Position numbers and translations under genes: made by a program. Below, piece after piece: positions 47,958-57,206 of a stretch of DNA of 64,000 bases. The notes beneath the pieces were generated by a model. It searched no databases. It was not told the origin of the DNA and saw only the letters and a list, made by a program, of their open reading frames with translations. The stretch covers positions 4,030,001 through 4,094,000 of the forward strand of contig NZ_CP123620.1 of the NCBI RefSeq assembly GCF_029873215.1, in the 5' to 3' direction. The DNA comes from Nocardioides sp. BP30. Lineage in GTDB: Bacteria > Actinomycetota > Actinomycetes > Propionibacteriales > Nocardioidaceae. Numbering within the stretch: position 1 is the stretch's first letter; each line of letters begins with the position of its first letter.

Positions 47958-47974
47958 GGGGATCGGCCACGGCA

Positions 47975-48010
47975 AGGCGCCCCGTCCACAAGCCGTGGAA
48001 CGGGGCGCCT
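47975..48010 (+). terminator. Terminator after ppnP
   Basis: AGGCGCCCCGT paired with ACGGGGCGCCT (11 bp perfect), extended by a partly paired inner part; 17 bp after the stop. The rest of the 363-bp gap (to 48320) holds the promoter region of the next gene and no ORF I can support. Confidence 0.75.
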
Positions 48011-48248
48011 CAACACGTCCGAGTGCCTGTCCCCCAACGGGCGAGACGTGAGCGGCGGTGGCGAGGTCTCGGGTCCTCGACCACCACCTGAGGCCAGCCT
48101 ACGTCGTCACGACCATTTGCATCAGAGTCCGATCGGCCCAGACGGCGCTAGTCCAACCGGGTAGTAAGACCGCCACGTCGAGACAGCAGCAACCCAGATC
48201 TGTATCAACACTCGGGACCAATTGCCCAGATCTCCTGCGCTACCCCGT

Positions 48249-48266
48249 ATACCCAACTTAGGGTAT
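48249..48266. promoter_or_regulatory. Dyad ATACCC-AACTTA-GGGTAT before the glycosyl-phosphotransferase gene
   Basis: Perfect 6-bp arms with a 6-bp spacer, 54 bp upstream of the GTG. Likely operator or promoter element of the polysaccharide-initiating gene. Confidence 0.4.
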
Positions 48267-48320
48267 GGATGCCGCTGATTGGCGGCAGGATTCGACACCC
48301 GCCGCTCGGAGGAGGGACGC

Positions 48321-49781
48321 GTGAGCATCGCAGAAGACCGAGCGGCGGCGCTCACAGCATCGCAACCGAGCGTTGCACGAGTCGATACACGCAGATCACT
48401 CCCCATGGTCGCCTGGGCGCTCGACCTAGGGATCTTGTGCGTCGTAGTGGCGACGGCAGCGTTACTACGCCGCGCGTGGGACCTGTTTCCGCAGCCTGAT
48501 CGGGAATCGAGCGTCTCGACGGTCGGTCCGCTCATCATCGTGGGATGGCTGCTCCTCAATTTGCTCTTCGGAGCCTATAGTCGCGAAGACTTCGGCGAAG
48601 GCACCGCGGAGTTCAAGCGCCTGTTGCACGCTTCGATGTACGCCGCCGGCCTCACCGGTGTGGGTTGCTACCTGAGCCATCATCAACTCTCTCGCGGCTT
48701 CTTCGTCACCGTCTTCGCCCTCGGAGTCCCTGCCATACTCATCGGCCGCCTGGCGCTGCGCAAAGGCGTCCGCTCGATGCGGATCAAGGGCATGCTCGGT
48801 CAGCGAGTGATCATCGCGGGCGGTCCCGCGCACGTCGACGAGATCGCTGCCGTTCTCTCCCGCGAGAGATGGCTGGGCTACCAGGTCGTCGGCGCGCTCA
48901 CCCCAGCGACGCATCACGGTCGCACGACCGCATCGGGGATCCCGGTTCTCGGGAACTCCGAAGATCCAGCGTCCGCCATCGGCGACGCGGACATCCTCTT
49001 CATCACCGGGGGTGCCCCGCACTCTGCCGAAGAATTGCGGCAGATCGTCTGGGATCTCGAGCAACACCGGGTGAAACTGGTCGTCGCTCCTTCTGTCACA
49101 GACCTCGCAGGCGACCGCGTCAGGGTCCGGCCCATGGCAGGGCTGCCGCTTGTCCACCTTGAGGCACCTCGCTGGGCACACGCCCGCGGCTGGGCGAAGC
49201 GAAGCTTCGACGTTATCGGGTCGACCGTGCTGATTGCTGCACTGTCCCCCCTCCTTCTCCTAGCGGCCATGCGCATTCGCCGTTACGACGGCGGGCCCGT
49301 CCTCTTCCGGCAAGCGCGGATCGGACGCGACGGTGAGACGTTCGACTGCCTCAAGTTCCGAACTATGGTGACTGACGCGGAGGCCCGCGTCGTTCAGCTG
49401 CAAGCAGACCTCGGCGTAGAGGCGTTGCTGTTCAAGGTGAAGGACGACCCCCGCATCACCGGGCCGGGCCGCTGGTTGCGTCGATTCTCGATCGACGAGT
49501 TGCCGCAGCTCTTCAACGTTCTCCGCGGGGACATGTCTCTCGTGGGACCGCGCCCACAGGTTGCCGCCGAGGTCGCTATGTACAACGATGCGATGAGGCG
49601 CCGCCTCCACGTCCGTCCCGGCATGACCGGACTGTGGCAGGTCTCCGGCCGCAACGACCTGTCCGTCGAGGAGGCAATGCGCCTCGACCTCTACTACGTC
49701 GACAACTGGTCGGTCGCCCAAGACCTGGCGATCCTTGCCCGGACCGCCGGGGCCGTGCTGGGCGCTCGGGGCGCCTACTGA
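48321..49781 (+). CDS. Polyprenyl-phosphate glycosyl-1-phosphate transferase (WbaP/ExoY type)
   Basis: 486 residues. Four N-terminal membrane helices, a Rossmann-like central domain (QRVIIAGGPAHVDEIAAVL), then the catalytic domain from about 293 (KRSFDVIGSTVLIAALSPLLLLAAMRI, FDCLKFRTM, RRFSIDELPQLFNVLRGDMSLVGPRPQ, RPGMTGLWQVSGR). Transfers the first sugar-1-phosphate to undecaprenyl phosphate. GTG at 48321 has GGAGGAGGG upstream. Confidence 0.93.
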   Translation: MSIAEDRAAALTASQPSVARVDTRRSLPMVAWALDLGILCVVVATAALLRRAWDLFPQPDRESSVSTVGPLIIVGWLLLNLLFGAYSREDFGEGTAEFKRLLHASMYAAGLTGVGCYLSHHQLSRGFFVTVFALGVPAILIGRLALRKGVRSMRIKGMLGQRVIIAGGPAHVDEIAAVLSRERWLGYQVVGALTPATHHGRTTASGIPVLGNSEDPASAIGDADILFITGGAPHSAEELRQIVWDLEQHRVKLVVAPSVTDLAGDRVRVRPMAGLPLVHLEAPRWAHARGWAKRSFDVIGSTVLIAALSPLLLLAAMRIRRYDGGPVLFRQARIGRDGETFDCLKFRTMVTDAEARVVQLQADLGVEALLFKVKDDPRITGPGRWLRRFSIDELPQLFNVLRGDMSLVGPRPQVAAEVAMYNDAMRRRLHVRPGMTGLWQVSGRNDLSVEEAMRLDLYYVDNWSVAQDLAILARTAGAVLGARGAY

Positions 49782-49816
49782 GCGACCGCCTGCGGCAAGG
49801 CTCGCGAACGCGAACC

Positions 49817-50353
49817 TCACCGTGGGAGCGAACGGATCTTCGTGGCAGGAACGCCTCCGTAGAGGAAGTTCCTCTCGCAATCTTGCGTCACTACCGCACC
49901 CGCGGCAACGACCACACCGGAATCAATCACCACTCCGGGCAACACAGTAACCCCAGCACCGATCCACACGTTGTCATTGACGACGATCGGAAGCGAAAGG
50001 TTATCTTCCGGGAGACGACGAGTGCGCGTCTCTTCAGTGGCGCCTATCAGGTGGGTGGCGGTAATCATCATCACCCGCGGCCCACACGCAACGTTGCGGC
50101 CCAAGGTGATTCCTGCTGACGGATCGATGAAGCATTCGTAATTGAGGAACGACCCGCTGCCTATGATCAGTCGGCCCGACCCTATGAACACGCGCGGGGC
50201 GATTCTCGAGCCTATACCACGAACATTCCACGGCCACAGCAGGTACGGTCGAAGTCGAGGCGGAATAACGCTACTCGTCAACAGACCGTTCTTGAAAATA
50301 TCCCTCAGGGCAGCGCGCGCGAACCGGCTACCCGAGACTAACAACCGGCTCAT
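49817..50353 (-). CDS. Hexapeptide-repeat O-acetyltransferase
   Basis: 178 residues. Left-handed beta-helix repeats (IGSGRLIIGSGSFLNYECFIDPSAGITLGRNVACGPRVMMITATHLIG... VNDNVWIGAGVTVLPGVVIDSGVVVAAGAVV) ending GGVPATKIRSL, as in maltose/galactoside acetyltransferases. Probably acetylates a sugar of the repeat unit. Convergent to 48321-49781, 35 bp apart. Confidence 0.85.
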   Translation of the reverse strand: MSRLLVSGSRFARAALRDIFKNGLLTSSVIPPRLRPYLLWPWNVRGIGSRIAPRVFIGSGRLIIGSGSFLNYECFIDPSAGITLGRNVACGPRVMMITATHLIGATEETRTRRLPEDNLSLPIVVNDNVWIGAGVTVLPGVVIDSGVVVAAGAVVTQDCERNFLYGGVPATKIRSLPR

Positions 50354-50393
50354 GCAAAGCCCCCCGTTAACACACTCGCCTCAGATGACAGGC

Positions 50394-51233
50394 CTACCTG
50401 TGCGCCTCCGACGCCAAGTCGCCATATATCGCTTCAATCGAATCCCGGTCGCCCACCCCCATATTTTGGCGCATCTTCAAGAATACTAGGATCCTATAAG
50501 TCAATTGCATCCACAATAGCCCGAAGCCGGTCGATCCGTCCCGCCATGGCCGGCCTTCGACCCCTCGCCTGACAACTTCCTTCATCAAATTTCTGGCCAG
50601 AAACCTGAGTGTCGGCTTGAGACCCTTTTCGAGGTTCTCTCGCGCCTCAACCGAACTGTATCTGTTTAGCTTCTCTATGAAGTGATTCCAGTCAGTATAG
50701 TTGAAGTGCCATACACATAGGTTCTCGCCGCCCTGGATGTCGGCAACGCGCGCATCGGCTACTGGCTGCGGAGCGCCGTGGATACCGTTCTCGATTCGCC
50801 ACTCTTGCAGCGCTCCTCGCCGGAACAGGAAATAATGACGGTCTCTGCTCGCTTGCCAGCCCGTTCCTCGCACTCTCTTGCCGAACATGAAGTTCAGGCG
50901 ACACATGCGAACCACGTCTACGCGGCCCTCGGCCACTACCTCACGTATCTTGTCGCATAATTCCTTCGGCACGATCTCGTCTGCATCTATCCGAAGGATC
51001 CATTCGCCGAGCGCAGCCTGCTCCGCCAGGCTCCGTACCGGCTCGACGTAGCCAACGTCCGGGACGTCGATGACACGCGCGCCCAGCGACCTCGCAATCT
51101 CCACCGTCTGATCTGAGCTATTCATATCCGCGACCAAAATGTCTTCGCACAGGTCGCCGATGGACTCTATCGCCCGGCGGATGTTCTTCTCTTCGTTTCT
51201 CGTATGAATGATCGCCGTTATCAAGTCAGCCAC
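50394..51233 (-). CDS. Glycosyltransferase family 2
   Basis: 279 residues. N-terminal GT-A domain TAIIHTRNEEKNIRRAIESI (6-25), DILVADMNSSDQTVEIARS, EWILRIDADEIVPKEL (DxD about 83-85), then a membrane-associated tail. WaaE-like. Overlaps the flippase gene by 8 nt. Confidence 0.87.
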   Translation of the reverse strand: MADLITAIIHTRNEEKNIRRAIESIGDLCEDILVADMNSSDQTVEIARSLGARVIDVPDVGYVEPVRSLAEQAALGEWILRIDADEIVPKELCDKIREVVAEGRVDVVRMCRLNFMFGKRVRGTGWQASRDRHYFLFRRGALQEWRIENGIHGAPQPVADARVADIQGGENLCVWHFNYTDWNHFIEKLNRYSSVEARENLEKGLKPTLRFLARNLMKEVVRRGVEGRPWRDGSTGFGLLWMQLTYRILVFLKMRQNMGVGDRDSIEAIYGDLASEAHR

Positions 51234-52677
51234 CCCGCAATTGAAGGAGGAACCAATTTATACGCTTTCGAGACAGCACCACAATCAGAACTGCGAACCC
51301 CGCGGCGCCCGAAACGCTCACTGCCACTAGGCGTGCCCATGACGCGTTGTCAAAAAAACGACCGACCAGCACCGAAGCAAGACAGAAGCAAATTCCCGAT
51401 GCGATCCAAGGCTCCGCAATAGATCTAACGGGCCTGAAGGCCACCTCAGAACGTGTCTTGACAATTAACCAGACCGTGACTCCTTGGGCCGCGATATTCG
51501 CATACCCGTACGAGTTTTCGCCCAGCATCGGAACCAGGACAAGAACTCCCACCCACGTGGCCGCGAGCCATCCTAAGGCCGCCTTGAAGACAACGGCGGC
51601 GCTTCCGGTTGCATTGAGAAGACCCGAGCAAACGATCGAAGCCGGCGTCAGGACGTTCGCGACTGACAACAGACAAACAAGCGGAATCGCCGCTGTCCAC
51701 CTATCGCCGTAGATCAGCGTAGTAATTGATGAGATCGAAGCGAGGGTCCCGCAGACGACCAAAGCCGTAACGGCGTTGAGCCAGAACAAAACTTGCTCAG
51801 CCGCCTGCCCCATTCGTACCCGATCACTTTGCATCCGCGCGAAAGCCGGAAGAAGGAGTCGCGAGAACACCATCACAAGGTAGGTCCCCAAGACGGCAAC
51901 CTGTTGGGCCCAATTCACACGGCCGACGGCAGTAGCGCCAACAACAAGGCCGATGACCAGAGGGTTTGCTGCGTCTTTAAGAGCGTTGACTAAACTCGCC
52001 ATGGCGTTGAACCAAGCGAATCTCCATAGATCGCGGATCTCTCGGAAGGCGAAGCTTGGCAAAGGAGGCATGCCGACGCGCCACAAGACATAGGGAACGG
52101 CACTCACTGAAGATGCCAAAAAGGCGACGCCCAGACCGACCACACGGAGTCCGGAAAGGGCAGCGATCGCTGCAACCACATTGAAGACGATAGGGCGGAC
52201 CGCCAATAGTGCACCGGACTCTGCGAGGCGCAGCGCGCGCTCGAGTTGGATGACGCCGATCGTCGAAAACGGAACGAAGACGACACCGATAGCGCAGAGA
52301 TAGATACAAGCACGCGCATCGCGCACGTCATGAAACGGCGCGCAGATACTGGGGTTGAGGCCGACAAGGAGCCCAGCCAGGACAACGGCGACCGACAGTT
52401 GTGCTCCGTATACGACCGCTAGACGGCGCCTGGTCGGCACTTCCCTGTGTTGGACTGCCGCCGCCGAGAACCCCGCTTCCACGAGAAGGTACGACGACGT
52501 CATGATGAGGGTGACGACCGCATACATTCCGAATTCGGCTGTCGACAGCTTTCGCGCAAGGACGATCCCGACGCCAGCGGACGAGAATGCCACCAGTATC
52601 TGCCGGGCAACGAGCACAACGCCGCCCGCCGCCACTTTAGCCGCGTTGGTGCTCAATGTGTTGACCTTCGGGCTCAT
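51226..52677 (-). CDS. Polysaccharide flippase, Wzx/MOP family
   Basis: 483 residues, about 12-14 hydrophobic helices, with the N-terminal MOP pattern GGVVLVARQILVAFSSAGVGIVLARKLSTAEFGMYAVV. Should translocate undecaprenyl-linked repeat units. Overlaps both neighbours (4 and 8 nt), so it sits in a tightly coupled transferase operon. Confidence 0.88.
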   Translation of the reverse strand: MSPKVNTLSTNAAKVAAGGVVLVARQILVAFSSAGVGIVLARKLSTAEFGMYAVVTLIMTSSYLLVEAGFSAAAVQHREVPTRRRLAVVYGAQLSVAVVLAGLLVGLNPSICAPFHDVRDARACIYLCAIGVVFVPFSTIGVIQLERALRLAESGALLAVRPIVFNVVAAIAALSGLRVVGLGVAFLASSVSAVPYVLWRVGMPPLPSFAFREIRDLWRFAWFNAMASLVNALKDAANPLVIGLVVGATAVGRVNWAQQVAVLGTYLVMVFSRLLLPAFARMQSDRVRMGQAAEQVLFWLNAVTALVVCGTLASISSITTLIYGDRWTAAIPLVCLLSVANVLTPASIVCSGLLNATGSAAVVFKAALGWLAATWVGVLVLVPMLGENSYGYANIAAQGVTVWLIVKTRSEVAFRPVRSIAEPWIASGICFCLASVLVGRFFDNASWARLVAVSVSGAAGFAVLIVVLSRKRINWFLLQLRGG

Positions 52678-53552
52678 CCAGAGTCCCTGGGATAGATCGC
52701 GGCGCCCCTAACATCGGATGTCAATGCCGTACGAGCACCGCGATAGACGGCGCGCAGGCGCTCCCAATCTGCGGTGACGGCGTATCCAAGCAGTCGTTTT
52801 GAGATCCGGATCATGGCGCCGAGTTTTATCAGCGCTCCCCTGTGTATCTTGGCGAGGATGACGGCGCCGTAAGCCGAATATTCCACCACTCGGCTCCCGG
52901 CCTGGCGGTGGGAGGCGCCCCCTTTGTGCTCAACCACCGCCTCGTCAGCAACAATGAGACGCCATCCCGCGGCATTTGCTCGAAGGCCGTAGTCCACGTC
53001 CTCCCAGTACATGAAGAATCGCTCATCCAGCAATCCGATGTCCAAGATCGTTTCTGCTCGTAGCAGTACAGCTGCCCAGGTGAGGAAGTCAGGGCGGGTC
53101 GGATTCGACTCCTCGACGGCCAAGCGCCACGGAACGAAGCGTCCCCCGTTCGAGGTGACTTCATTAGCAGAGTTTACGATCCGTGGACCAACGAGACCGG
53201 CCCTTGGATCCGAACCCATCACGTGAAGCAAACGGCGCAAGGCCCCCCGGCGGATCAAGGCGTCATTGTTGATGATCAATAATCTCTTCGCGCCACTTTC
53301 GATCGATGTCTTCATCCCGATGTTTATACCCGAGCTGAAACCCAAGTTTCGCGGTTCAGCGATGACACGAACTCGACCGCCGCGAAGAGCTTCGCTCGCC
53401 TCGACGCGGCGCTTGAGCGAGCCGTCCGTCTCATTGTCCACCAACCAGATGAAGCGGCATTCTGCCTCTGCGGCCAACGCTTCTGCGCAAGCAAGGGTCG
53501 ACTCGGCGTCGCGCCAATTCAACACGATTGCGTCACAGGGGGCTATGTTCAC
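52674..53552 (-). CDS. Glycosyltransferase family 2, rhamnosyltransferase-like
   Basis: 292 residues. AIVLNWRDAESTLACAEAL, RNLGFSSGINIGM, LLIINNDALIRRGALRRLL (metal-binding NND, about 96), DERFFMYWEDVDYGLRANAAGW. The last block is typical of rhamnosyl- and related transferases; dTDP-rhamnose made by the rml genes is a plausible donor. Confidence 0.87.
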   Translation of the reverse strand: MNIAPCDAIVLNWRDAESTLACAEALAAEAECRFIWLVDNETDGSLKRRVEASEALRGGRVRVIAEPRNLGFSSGINIGMKTSIESGAKRLLIINNDALIRRGALRRLLHVMGSDPRAGLVGPRIVNSANEVTSNGGRFVPWRLAVEESNPTRPDFLTWAAVLLRAETILDIGLLDERFFMYWEDVDYGLRANAAGWRLIVADEAVVEHKGGASHRQAGSRVVEYSAYGAVILAKIHRGALIKLGAMIRISKRLLGYAVTADWERLRAVYRGARTALTSDVRGAAIYPRDSG

Positions 53553-53615
53553 CGGATGCTCCCTTGGCGCGGATCCGAAACCCGCGTAACGACGCCTTGC
53601 GCCAGCGCGAAGACC

Positions 53616-54593
53616 TCATCGTCCCGACTCCATAGCGCGCACCGCCGTAGAAACACGCTCTGCTACCGAGTCCCAGGACGGTCTCGAAACATCGTTCTCG
53701 CGGACCGGGGCAGCGAGACCCGATAAGGTTGTCGCGGCGTGTGCGAATGCCTCGGCGTCATCTTGGTCAGATACAGCGATTCCGCATTCAGCGACGATCT
53801 CGGCTACTGCTCGGCATCCCTGGTAGTAGACCACCGGTGTGCCGCAATGAATCGCCTCCAAAGCTGGCAGTCCGAAGCCTTCGACGATGGATGGCATCAG
53901 GAGCGAGCGGGCTCCTCGATAATAGGAGGCGAGGCGCTCGTCGTCGATCGCTGTGATCATGTGACATCGATCAATGACCCCAGCTTGCGCGGCAGCGCGA
54001 CGCGCGGGTTCGACATCTGTGGTGACGACGACCAGTTCATAGCCCGCCAGGAAGGTTAGCGCTCTTACGACGACTCCGAAGTTCTTGTGTGGCTTCGTGT
54101 TCCCCACATAAAGTACGTAGGGTCGATCTAGCTTTTGTCTCGGCCCATCTGGAATGAAGTGCTCTGAGCACGCGTTTCCCGTCGTATGGACGACGACTTG
54201 GTCGTTTGAGAGCCACTCGCGAATCGCCGTCGCTGACGTCTGCGAGACAGTCAGGACGTGTCCTGCTCGCGCAACGGCCGGCTTCACGAGCCTCTCGTAA
54301 TATCGCTCGTGCGCTCTTCCTGCCAACCCAGGTTGCGGGTGGGTCAAGTGGATCAGGTCATGGATCGTCAGCAACTGGCGAGCTCGCGACCGCCCGGTCC
54401 CGAAGCCTGGGCTGTAGATGACGTCGTCTCGTCGAGGGACGCGCCACCCGCGGGCGACGTACGCGAGCGGAGATGTCGGACTGCCAGCGACGGGCAGGCG
54501 ATGGAATGGCATGTCGAAGCGGGAGAGTACCTCGCGGGCGTAGCGAGCGATGCCGTGGTTGCCGGTATAGCGCTGATCGATGAAGAGCGTCAT
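53616..54593 (-). CDS. Glycosyltransferase family 4
   Basis: 325 residues. TGNHGIARYAREVLSRF, LLTIHDLIHLTHPQ, YVLYVGNTKPHKNFGVVVRAL (about 160-180), LLMPSIVEGFGLPALEAIHCGTPVV (EX7E). ATG at 54593 overlaps the previous stop (ATGA); a longer frame starting at 54653 is inside the neighbour and is rejected. Confidence 0.88.
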   Translation of the reverse strand: MTLFIDQRYTGNHGIARYAREVLSRFDMPFHRLPVAGSPTSPLAYVARGWRVPRRDDVIYSPGFGTGRSRARQLLTIHDLIHLTHPQPGLAGRAHERYYERLVKPAVARAGHVLTVSQTSATAIREWLSNDQVVVHTTGNACSEHFIPDGPRQKLDRPYVLYVGNTKPHKNFGVVVRALTFLAGYELVVVTTDVEPARRAAAQAGVIDRCHMITAIDDERLASYYRGARSLLMPSIVEGFGLPALEAIHCGTPVVYYQGCRAVAEIVAECGIAVSDQDDAEAFAHAATTLSGLAAPVRENDVSRPSWDSVAERVSTAVRAMESGR

Positions 54594-55699
54594 GATCGCG
54601 TCACCCAGTGCTCGACGCGGGCGCCGAAGGCTTGCCGTGAGAACTGACGGCATGCCTTCGGGACGGCCGCCATCTCAATGCTCATGGCCTTCGCCGCTGC
54701 CACTGCGAGTTCTGGCGTTGAGAGCGATCCGTGAACAGGGATACCGCCACCTACAGCGCGCATGCTCTCGGATGCTCCTCCGTCAGCGTTGACCAGCACA
54801 GGCGTGCCGGCCGCCATGGCCTCGACCGGCATGATGCCGAAGTCTTCAACGGCGAGGAAGACGAAGAGGGCAGCACGCTGGTACAACGCATACAGCATCT
54901 CGTCCGTAACGCGGCCGAGGAACGTGACCGGCACGCGAGCTGAGTCCGCGTGCGCACGAAGCTCAGCTTCGCCCGGGCCGGCGCCGGCGATCGCCACGGG
55001 CATATCAAGCCGATTCCCAAGATCGATGACGCGGTCAAGACGCTTGTACGACACCAGTCGCGACGCACCGAGGAGGAACGCCTTCTCCGGCAGCGCGGAC
55101 AGGTGCTGCGCCTCTTCAGCACTCACCACGTCGCCCCACCTCTCGACCGAGACGATTCGCTCGATGTCGACGGGCGGATAGATGACCTCGGCATCGACGC
55201 CCCACGAACGTCGGATCCGATCACGGACGTAGCGGCTGTTGGCGGCATAACGGACGCGGGGATCCACGAGTCGTCGATCGAGAGCTTTCAGCGGTGCCGC
55301 CGCGAGCCGCAACGACGCCCGGTCCCCTCGTGGCTCCACCTCGGGAGCCCAGAGGTAACGAGCCGGCGTATGCACATAGGCCAGTCCCCTCTTCCCGCGC
55401 CTCACAGCGTGCGTCGCAAGCTGATGGCCGAAGGCATGCGACGAGGCGAGGACCGTGTCGTAGCGCGTGACGTCCATGCGGCGCCAGGCGCTCGGCACGA
55501 GGGGCAGAGAAGCAGCCTTCCTGCCCCGCATCGGTGTCCGCGCCAGCCACGATTCGGAGACAGGCCGATCGAACGTATGCGGCATGTTGTTCCACAAGCA
55601 TGCCGCGTCAGCCCCAGGGAAGAGCTCGAGAAGCCCCCGAAAGACGTTCTCTGAGCCTCCGGTCGACTCGATCCACTCGTGCGAGATCAACATCTCCAC
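54590..55699 (-). CDS. Glycosyltransferase family 4
   Basis: 369 residues. STGGSENVFRGLLELFP, YVHTPARYLWAPE, GASRLVSYKRLDRVIDLGNRL (about 210-230), LFVFLAVEDFGIMPVEAMAAGTPVL. GTG at 55699 is used because GGGAG lies 6 nt upstream; ATG at 55693 is the alternative. Leads the four-transferase/flippase operon, 12 bp after the Wzc-like gene. Confidence 0.88.
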   Translation of the reverse strand: MEMLISHEWIESTGGSENVFRGLLELFPGADAACLWNNMPHTFDRPVSESWLARTPMRGRKAASLPLVPSAWRRMDVTRYDTVLASSHAFGHQLATHAVRRGKRGLAYVHTPARYLWAPEVEPRGDRASLRLAAAPLKALDRRLVDPRVRYAANSRYVRDRIRRSWGVDAEVIYPPVDIERIVSVERWGDVVSAEEAQHLSALPEKAFLLGASRLVSYKRLDRVIDLGNRLDMPVAIAGAGPGEAELRAHADSARVPVTFLGRVTDEMLYALYQRAALFVFLAVEDFGIMPVEAMAAGTPVLVNADGGASESMRAVGGGIPVHGSLSTPELAVAAAKAMSIEMAAVPKACRQFSRQAFGARVEHWVTRS

Positions 55700-55711
55700 G
55701 TCGAACTCCCG

Positions 55712-57094
55712 TCAAGCAGACGGGCTAGCGGAGTTGTCCGGCGCGTAGCCGTACCCATAGCCGTAGCCGTAGCCGTAGCTACGCCCCTTCGTCGGTGCCA
55801 TGTTCATGACGACGCCGACCAGTCGCGCGTCGACCTGCGCCAGTCGCTCGCCCGAGAGCTTGACCTGGTCCCGCGTCGCCTTGCCGTGCCGGACGACGAC
55901 GAGAGCGCCGTCGGCGTGGCTGGCGATGAGAGCCGCGTCGGTGACCGGGAGGAGCGGCGGGGCGTCGATGAGGACGACGTCGTACTGATCTCGCAGCGTG
56001 CCGAGCAGGTCGGCCATCGCCTTGGACTGCAGCAGCTCGGCGGGGTTCGGCGGGATGGGGCCGGAAGCGAGGAAGGCGAGCTTCGAGTCATCGTGGATCT
56101 GGATCGCGTCCTCGAGCTTCACCTTGCCCACCAGGACGTTGGTGACGCCGACCGCTCCGTCCAGCCCGAGCCGGAGGGCCGCTCGTGGACGCCGGAGGTC
56201 GCCCTCGATCAGGACGGTGCGGACACCGGCCTGGGCGAGGCTGATCGCGAGGTTGACGGCCGTCGTCGTCTTCCCCTCGCTCGGCACCGAGGAGGAGACG
56301 ACGTACACCTTCTGCTCCCGGTCGACGTCGACGAACTGGAGATTCGTCCGCAGCACCCGGAAGGCCTCCGCGCGCGGCGAGTGCAACTCGATGTCGGTGA
56401 GGAGCGGCTTGTCCTTCGCGCTCGGGTCGAAGCCGATCGCGCCCAGCAGGGGCTTGTCGATGATCTGCGCCAGGTCGTCGGTCGAGGTGATCCGGGTGTC
56501 CAGGGTCTCACGCAGCACAGCCTGGCCGACACCGATCAGCAGCCCGAGCACGATGCCCAGGCCGACGTTGCGGGGCAGGCTCGGAGAGACCGCTGCATCG
56601 GAGTACGACGCGTTGTCGATCACTGTCGCCTTGATGGTGGGCTGAGAGGCTCCAGGCGGAGTCTCCAGCTGACGCACCATGTCGACCATCTGCTCGGCGT
56701 ACGCCTGGGCGATCTTCTGGGCCACGTGCGGATCCGCGTCGGTGGCGGTGATGGTCAGATTGACCGTGTTAGCGGCCGTGGTGGCGGAGACCTGGCCGGC
56801 GAGCTCGGTCGGCGTCATGTCCAGGCCGCTGGCCTGGATGACCTTGCTCGCCAGATCCCGGCTGCTCACCAGCTGCACGTAGGACTGCACCCGATCCTGG
56901 GTGTACTGCCCGCTCTGGAACTGCACGCTGGAGTCGTTGGTCGCACCGGTGCTGATGAACAACGTCGTGTTCGAGGCGTACATCTTGGTCTGCGCGAGCG
57001 TGTACGCCAGCGCCAGCGCGCCGAGCACGACGACGCACGCCACGATCGAGATCCAGCGTCGCCGCAGGATCCGTAGGTAGTCAGCGATCTCCAC
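55712..57094 (-). CDS. Wzc/CpsD-like chain-length regulator and tyrosine kinase
   Basis: 460 residues. Wzz domain with membrane helices at about 15-35 and 178-195; cytosolic BY-kinase: Walker A SVPSEGKTTTAVN (269-281), Walker A' VLIEGDLRRP (294-303), Walker B VLIDAPPLLP. The C-terminus is a GYGYGYGYGYGY run (about 440-450), the likely autophosphorylation cluster. GTG at 57094 follows AAAGGAA. Controls polymer length and export. Confidence 0.92.
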   Translation of the reverse strand: MEIADYLRILRRRWISIVACVVVLGALALAYTLAQTKMYASNTTLFISTGATNDSSVQFQSGQYTQDRVQSYVQLVSSRDLASKVIQASGLDMTPTELAGQVSATTAANTVNLTITATDADPHVAQKIAQAYAEQMVDMVRQLETPPGASQPTIKATVIDNASYSDAAVSPSLPRNVGLGIVLGLLIGVGQAVLRETLDTRITSTDDLAQIIDKPLLGAIGFDPSAKDKPLLTDIELHSPRAEAFRVLRTNLQFVDVDREQKVYVVSSSVPSEGKTTTAVNLAISLAQAGVRTVLIEGDLRRPRAALRLGLDGAVGVTNVLVGKVKLEDAIQIHDDSKLAFLASGPIPPNPAELLQSKAMADLLGTLRDQYDVVLIDAPPLLPVTDAALIASHADGALVVVRHGKATRDQVKLSGERLAQVDARLVGVVMNMAPTKGRSYGYGYGYGYGYAPDNSASPSA

Positions 57095-57206
57095 GAGAGT
57101 TGTTCCTTTCTTGCCTCGCATCGTGCACGAGGATGACCGGCCCGAGCGTCGGTGCCTTTGTTCAACTGGTGGTGCATGCCCTCGCAGGCGTGGGTGGATC
57201 AGGGGC

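Noticed and set aside
55740..55785. Short tandem repeat considered as a CRISPR-like array
   Set aside because: The repeat unit is 6 bp, without spacers, and encodes the Gly-Tyr tail of the kinase in frame.
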